A DNA stretch of 64,000 nucleotides from an uncultured Halobacteriovorax sp. GTDB taxonomy: Bacteria; Bdellovibrionota; Bacteriovoracia; Bacteriovoracales; Bacteriovoracaceae. Shown piece by piece: positions 60,410 to 64,000 of the stretch (position 1 is its first letter; every line of letters begins with the position of its first letter). The DNA lies in assembly GCA_913061265.1 (NCBI GenBank), contig CAJXVS010000003.1, forward strand, positions 124,001 to 188,000, in the 5' to 3' direction. Below the pieces are notes generated by a model. It was not told the origin of the DNA. It worked only from the letters and a program-made list of their open reading frames with translations, and searched no databases. Both the position numbers and the translations under genes were made by a program.

Positions 60410-61969
60410 CTATTTAGCCACGCCAATGGCTTTTGTCTCTCTAAGAACAGTTACTTTAATTGTTCCTGGATATGACATTTCTTCTTCAATCTTTTTGGCG
60501 ATATCTCTAGAGAGCATAACAGTTTGTTGATCATCAACTTTATCATTCTCAACAAAGACTCTCACTTCTCTACCACCACTGATGGCATAAGATTTATTAA
60601 CACCTTCAAAAGAGTTAACAATCTGCTCAATATCAGTAAGCCTAGAAACATAAGATTCCATCATGGCCTTTCTAGCACCTGGACGAGCGCCACTTAAAGC
60701 GTCTCCTGCAGCTACAAGGTGAGCCAGAACACTCTCTGGCTTCTCATCATCATGGTGAGCACGGATAGCGTGAACAATGTCTGGTGCTTCTCCATATTTC
60801 TTCGCAAAGTCAGCACCGATAACAGCGTGAGATCCTTCAGCCGAAGCATCAATCACTTTACCGATATCGTGAAGAAGACCTGCTCTTCTTGCTTGTTTAA
60901 CATTAAGACCCATCTCAGCTGCCATGGCCCCGCAAATAAAAGCGGCTTCAAGAGCATGCTGGTATTGGTTTTGAGTATAAGAAGTTCTCCAATTAAGAGC
61001 TCCTACAAGTTTTAGAATTTCAGGATGAATACCATGTACACCGATTTCCATCTGAGCTTTCTCACCAAGAAGAAGCATTTGCTTTTCCATCTCGGCTTTT
61101 GATTTATCATGAAACTCTTCAATCTTAGCTGGGTGAATACGACCATCGGCAATTAGTTTACCAATTGTCTGTCTTGCAATCTCTCTTCTCACAACGTTGA
61201 AAGAAGAAATCACAACAACTTCAGGAGTATCATCAATAATTAAATCGACACCACAGATCTGCTCGAAGGCACGAATATTACGGCCCTCTCTACCAATCAA
61301 GCGACCTTTAACATCATCAGATGGAAGATCAACAGCGGAGATAGATTTTTCAGCTACATACTCTCCGGCAAACCTTTGAATAGCGATACCAACGATTCTT
61401 TTAGATTTCTCTTCAGCTTCATTTTTCGCTTCTTCTTCAAGATCACCATATTTCTTAGCAAAATCAACCTTGGCTTCTTCTTCCATATTAGCAAGTAAGA
61501 TAGCTTTGGCTTCTTCTCTACTCATGCCACTAACTTCGGCCATACGGTCAGAGAGTTCATTTTGTTTTGCTTTGAACTTTTCAACTTCTACTTCAACTCT
61601 TTTTTGAGATTCTTTTAACTCTTCTTCTTTGCTAGCAACTCTTGCTACGTCTTTTTCATGATCAGTCGTTTTTTGCTCAAACTTGGCTTCTCTGGCTTGC
61701 AGTTCACCTTCTTGGCTTTTCCAATCATTTCTAAGCTTCTTAATCTCTTCTTCAACTTCTTCTTTTTCTTCTTTGGCGGCGTGCTTGGCATCTTTACGAG
61801 CCTTGTACTTGATATCGTTGGCGTCTTTCTTCGCTTTTTCAATAATCTCATCAGCTTTACCCGTACGTTCTTTAACGTCGGCCATAACTTTTGCGTGGCG
61901 AACAAACCAACCAAGTCCCGCCCCGATTAGAGCGGCTAGTACTGCTGCTAAAACTAGGGTCGTATCCAT
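60410..61969 (-). CDS. rny: Ribonuclease Y
   Basis: 519 residues, normal size. N-terminal membrane helix (4-22), long charged coiled coil (about 30-180), KH domain (VKGRLIGREGRNIRAFEQICGVDLIIDDTPE) and HD domain (about 330-425, HDIGK, RAHHDDEKP). Endoribonuclease that starts mRNA decay at the membrane. A perfect AAAGGAG site precedes the ATG. Next to zapA/5-FCL and upstream of an SDR. Confidence 0.95.
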   Translation of the reverse strand: MDTTLVLAAVLAALIGAGLGWFVRHAKVMADVKERTGKADEIIEKAKKDANDIKYKARKDAKHAAKEEKEEVEEEIKKLRNDWKSQEGELQAREAKFEQKTTDHEKDVARVASKEEELKESQKRVEVEVEKFKAKQNELSDRMAEVSGMSREEAKAILLANMEEEAKVDFAKKYGDLEEEAKNEAEEKSKRIVGIAIQRFAGEYVAEKSISAVDLPSDDVKGRLIGREGRNIRAFEQICGVDLIIDDTPEVVVISSFNVVRREIARQTIGKLIADGRIHPAKIEEFHDKSKAEMEKQMLLLGEKAQMEIGVHGIHPEILKLVGALNWRTSYTQNQYQHALEAAFICGAMAAEMGLNVKQARRAGLLHDIGKVIDASAEGSHAVIGADFAKKYGEAPDIVHAIRAHHDDEKPESVLAHLVAAGDALSGARPGARKAMMESYVSRLTDIEQIVNSFEGVNKSYAISGGREVRVFVENDKVDDQQTVMLSRDIAKKIEEEMSYPGTIKVTVLRETKAIGVAK

Positions 61970-61992
61970 GGTTATCTCCTTTTAAAGGAATA

Positions 61993-62574
61993 TTATCTAT
62001 TGAAGCGTAGTATTTGATTTTCCATTATCACCCCATCCATTTTAATATCATGGGGCTCTGTTGGAATTTCATCTAATAGCTGTTCGCTAGTACATATTCC
62101 TATTTTTAAACCGTTATATTTTTCTAAAAACTTATCGTAAAATCCTTTTCCTCTTCCAAGGCGCTCACCTGTTTTCCCAAAAGCTAACCCGGGAATTATA
62201 AGCAGATCTGGCATAACTTCCTTAGAACCGGGCGGAGGACTCTTAATCACAACACCAAATTCTCTCAACTCAACCAAATCCTCATACCGAGATTCTAAGA
62301 AGATCATCTCTCCTGAATCGTTCGTACTTGGAAAAGCCAATCGTCTGCTATCCTTTAAATCAAGCATCCAATTTACTTCGTCGACCATTGGGGCAAATCC
62401 GCCAATAATCAAACTCGATGAATAGTTTGGAAATTCTTTTGGCAAAACTTCATCAAGAAACTTGGAGATGTTTTTAGAAACCCCGAGACTCTTTTTCTGT
62501 TTTGTTACTTCAGAAAAACTCTTAAGCAATTGCTTAATTCGTTTTCGGCTTTCGCCCTTTGATTGATAAGACAT
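61993..62574 (-). CDS. 5-formyltetrahydrofolate cyclo-ligase family
   Basis: 193 residues. N-terminal basic KGESRKRIKQLLKSF, then FAPMVDEVNWM, and the C-terminal LLIIPGLAFGKTGERLGRGKGFYDKFLEKY block that binds MgATP and folate. Its location directly downstream of zapA mirrors the ygfA position in proteobacteria. Confidence 0.9.
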   Translation of the reverse strand: MSYQSKGESRKRIKQLLKSFSEVTKQKKSLGVSKNISKFLDEVLPKEFPNYSSSLIIGGFAPMVDEVNWMLDLKDSRRLAFPSTNDSGEMIFLESRYEDLVELREFGVVIKSPPPGSKEVMPDLLIIPGLAFGKTGERLGRGKGFYDKFLEKYNGLKIGICTSEQLLDEIPTEPHDIKMDGVIMENQILRFNR

Positions 62575-62581
62575 ATCCTAA

Positions 62582-62887
62582 CTAGTTTGTAGCTGGCGAC
62601 ACTTCCTCAATAAACTTAAGCGCATCACCTGCAGTTAACTGCAATTGATTAATGGCATCTTTGCATTCAATTTCCATTGAAACTTTTTCTGATGCAATTT
62701 GTAATGCTGCTAATATGGCCACTTGGCCTTGGTCTAAGTGAGGAACCTTATCTTTAATCTTAGAAGCTTCTTCACGAACGTAGTCTACGATTTTTTGCGC
62801 AGTACTGCTGTCGGCGAAATGGTCAGGCTTAAAACTAACCTTGAAACCTAAGATATCAAAATCCAAATTTTCTTGTTTACTATTCAT
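62582..62887 (-). CDS. zapA: Cell division protein ZapA
   Basis: 101 residues: an N-terminal globular part (LDFDILGFKVSFK) and a C-terminal coiled-coil helix (VAILAALQIASEKVSMEIECK). The VAILAALxIA pattern is typical. It cross-links FtsZ filaments at the division ring. Seven bases separate it from the 5-FCL gene, leaving no room for 6S RNA. Confidence 0.88.
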   Translation of the reverse strand: MNSKQENLDFDILGFKVSFKPDHFADSSTAQKIVDYVREEASKIKDKVPHLDQGQVAILAALQIASEKVSMEIECKDAINQLQLTAGDALKFIEEVSPATN

Positions 62888-62945
62888 CTACCAATAGAAT
62901 AGTTCAACTAGGGAATACCGTCAATTTAGACGTGCCTCATTAGGC

Positions 62946-64000
62946 CTAGTGAGTCATGTCCAAGAGCGCCTTCAAATAATCATCTAGATCGAATGCGTTT
63001 AAGTCTTCGACACTCTCACCCACACCAATATAAGCAATTGGGACTTTTAACTGCTGCACTATACCAATTGCTGACCCAGCTTTCGAAGAACCGTCGCACT
63101 TTGTAAATATAAGACCCGTTAAGTCGAGCGCCTTGTTAAACTCTTCCGCTTGCCTCATTGCATTCTGACCAGTGATGGCATCGATGACCAATAAGGTGTG
63201 ATGAGGCGCAGAGTCATCTAGTTTTTTAAGAACATTCTTACTCTTAGTTAATTCAACCATGAGGTTATCTTTAGTATGGAGCCTTCCTGCCGTATCTAGG
63301 ATGCAATAATCGGCTCCCATAGCAATCGCTTTTTGAAGAGCGTCAAAACCAACACCACTTGGATTCGCCCCTTCTTTTGCGCGAACCATCTCAGCACCTG
63401 ACCTCTCACACCACACCTGAAGCTGATCTACAGCAGCGGCCCTGAAAGTATCACAAGCTCCAACAACGACCTTGGCCCCTTGTCTGGTTAGCTTAGTGGA
63501 CAGTTTTCCAATAGTTGTTGTCTTTCCAGCACCATTCACTCCAACAACCATTATGACTTCAGGCTTATTTTTAGAGTCAGCACTAAATTCATATAAGGCC
63601 TTTGGGGTTTCTTTTTGAATGCCTTCCATTTTTTCTGAGAGAAAAGAAAAAAGAAATTCTTTAAATTGCTCTTCTCCAAAACCTTCTTTCTTTAGTTTTT
63701 CTTGAAGCTCATCCATTAATTCTGCCACTGTAGCAGGACCAATATCTGCTCCATAAAGAAGCTCTTCAATTTCCTCAATGGCATCTTCGCTTAAAGAGTT
63801 TCCATTAAATATCTTTCCAAGCTTTCCCCAAACTTCAGAACGTGATCTGCCTAAACCTTTCTTTAGGCGCTCAGACCAAGAAACTTCGGGTTTCGCCGGA
63901 GTGGCAACTACCGCTGGCTTTTCTTCTTCAACTTTTACTTCTTCGGCAACAGGAGCTTCTTCTTTTGGAATGGCTTCTTTTTTCGCTTCAACAGGAATTT
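62946..64000 (-). CDS. ftsY: Signal recognition particle receptor FtsY (N-terminus lies beyond the right edge)
   Basis: The frame continues upstream of the internal start at 63728 to the window edge, at least 351 residues. An acidic/Lys-rich A region (KKEAIPKEEAPVAEEVKVEEE) is followed by the SRP54_N helical bundle (SWSERLKKGLGRSRSEVW) and the GTPase G domain: GVNGAGKTTTIGKL (G1), DTFRAAAVDQL (insertion box), DTAGRLH (G3), TKCDGSSKAGSAIG (G4/G5) and C-terminal GVGESVEDLNAFD. Membrane receptor for cotranslational targeting. Reading only from 63728 would drop the N domain. Confidence 0.95.
   Translation of the reverse strand, partial: IPVEAKKEAIPKEEAPVAEEVKVEEEKPAVVATPAKPEVSWSERLKKGLGRSRSEVWGKLGKIFNGNSLSEDAIEEIEELLYGADIGPATVAELMDELQEKLKKEGFGEEQFKEFLFSFLSEKMEGIQKETPKALYEFSADSKNKPEVIMVVGVNGAGKTTTIGKLSTKLTRQGAKVVVGACDTFRAAAVDQLQVWCERSGAEMVRAKEGANPSGVGFDALQKAIAMGADYCILDTAGRLHTKDNLMVELTKSKNVLKKLDDSAPHHTLLVIDAITGQNAMRQAEEFNKALDLTGLIFTKCDGSSKAGSAIGIVQQLKVPIAYIGVGESVEDLNAFDLDDYLKALLDMTH

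Noticed and set aside
62575-62945. 6S RNA between zapA and the 5-FCL gene, as in other proteobacteria
   Set aside because: Only seven bases separate the genes, and the gap beyond zapA is 58 bases.

Overview
The window comes from a low-GC (roughly 36-38% by eye), gene-dense Gram-negative chromosome. Lipoboxes, a TolC/RND pair, a FadL/PorV-like outer-membrane barrel, a Tat substrate, c-type cytochromes, RNase Y, leucine dehydrogenase and above all a 61-residue histone-fold protein like the Bdellovibrio histone Bd0055 all point to Bdellovibrionota, most likely the Bacteriovoracales (Halobacteriovorax/Bacteriovorax/Peredibacter type). This placement is inference; no rRNA gene or tRNA was found. 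I saw no insertion sequence, prophage or CRISPR array.

Layout. 1-19.2 kb is a cell-surface glycan/envelope region: three GT-C-like polytopic proteins (one cut by the left edge), an SGNH hydrolase, two GT2 glycosyltransferases, three DegT-fold proteins, three radical-SAM enzymes (one with a B12-type domain), a WbuC-like cupin, a PhyH dioxygenase and a split transketolase. A giant pseudopilin with a 23-residue repeat array (9.1-11.2 kb) sits inside it. 19.5-26.0 kb is an exported module: FG-GAP/ASPIC lipoprotein, Tat-exported DUF1501-like protein, small secreted protein and di-heme DUF1588-like lipoprotein. 26.2-29.1 kb holds the histone, DUF2288, DUF1499, a gamma-carbonic-anhydrase-like protein, cytochrome c and a membrane protein.

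29.4-33.0 kb is the most unusual stretch. A clear promoter leads into a 41-codon ORF with an ideal ribosome binding site, then a block of RNA hairpins, an 87-aa Trp/Arg-rich protein, an ABC exporter with an extra PH-like N-terminus, two terminator-type hairpins bracketing an 11-codon ORF, and a DUF1854 protein. It looks like an exporter/accessory locus controlled at the RNA level.

33.0-36.2 kb is an aroC-aroB-aroA shikimate operon. Then come a CdsZ-like zinc-ribbon protein, a TolC+RND pair with no adaptor, rnpB, a secretin-N-domain protein, mutY, a VWA-like secreted protein paired with an XRE regulator that has putative GCAAT/ATTGC operators, a pentapeptide-repeat protein and a 29-aa membrane peptide. 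46.4-54.6 kb is nadC-nadB, a minimal ComEC, fused branched-chain 2-oxoacid dehydrogenase E1, an outer-membrane barrel and leucine dehydrogenase; the dehydrogenases fit branched-chain amino acid catabolism, expected in a predator feeding on protein. 54.7-64.0 kb is housekeeping: ferredoxin, CorC/HlyC-type protein, Nudix operon, Dus, SDR, RNase Y, 5-formyl-THF cyclo-ligase, ZapA and FtsY (cut by the right edge).

Several gene starts are corrected here from Shine-Dalgarno sites, and three small ORFs plus the two edge genes are added from direct reading.
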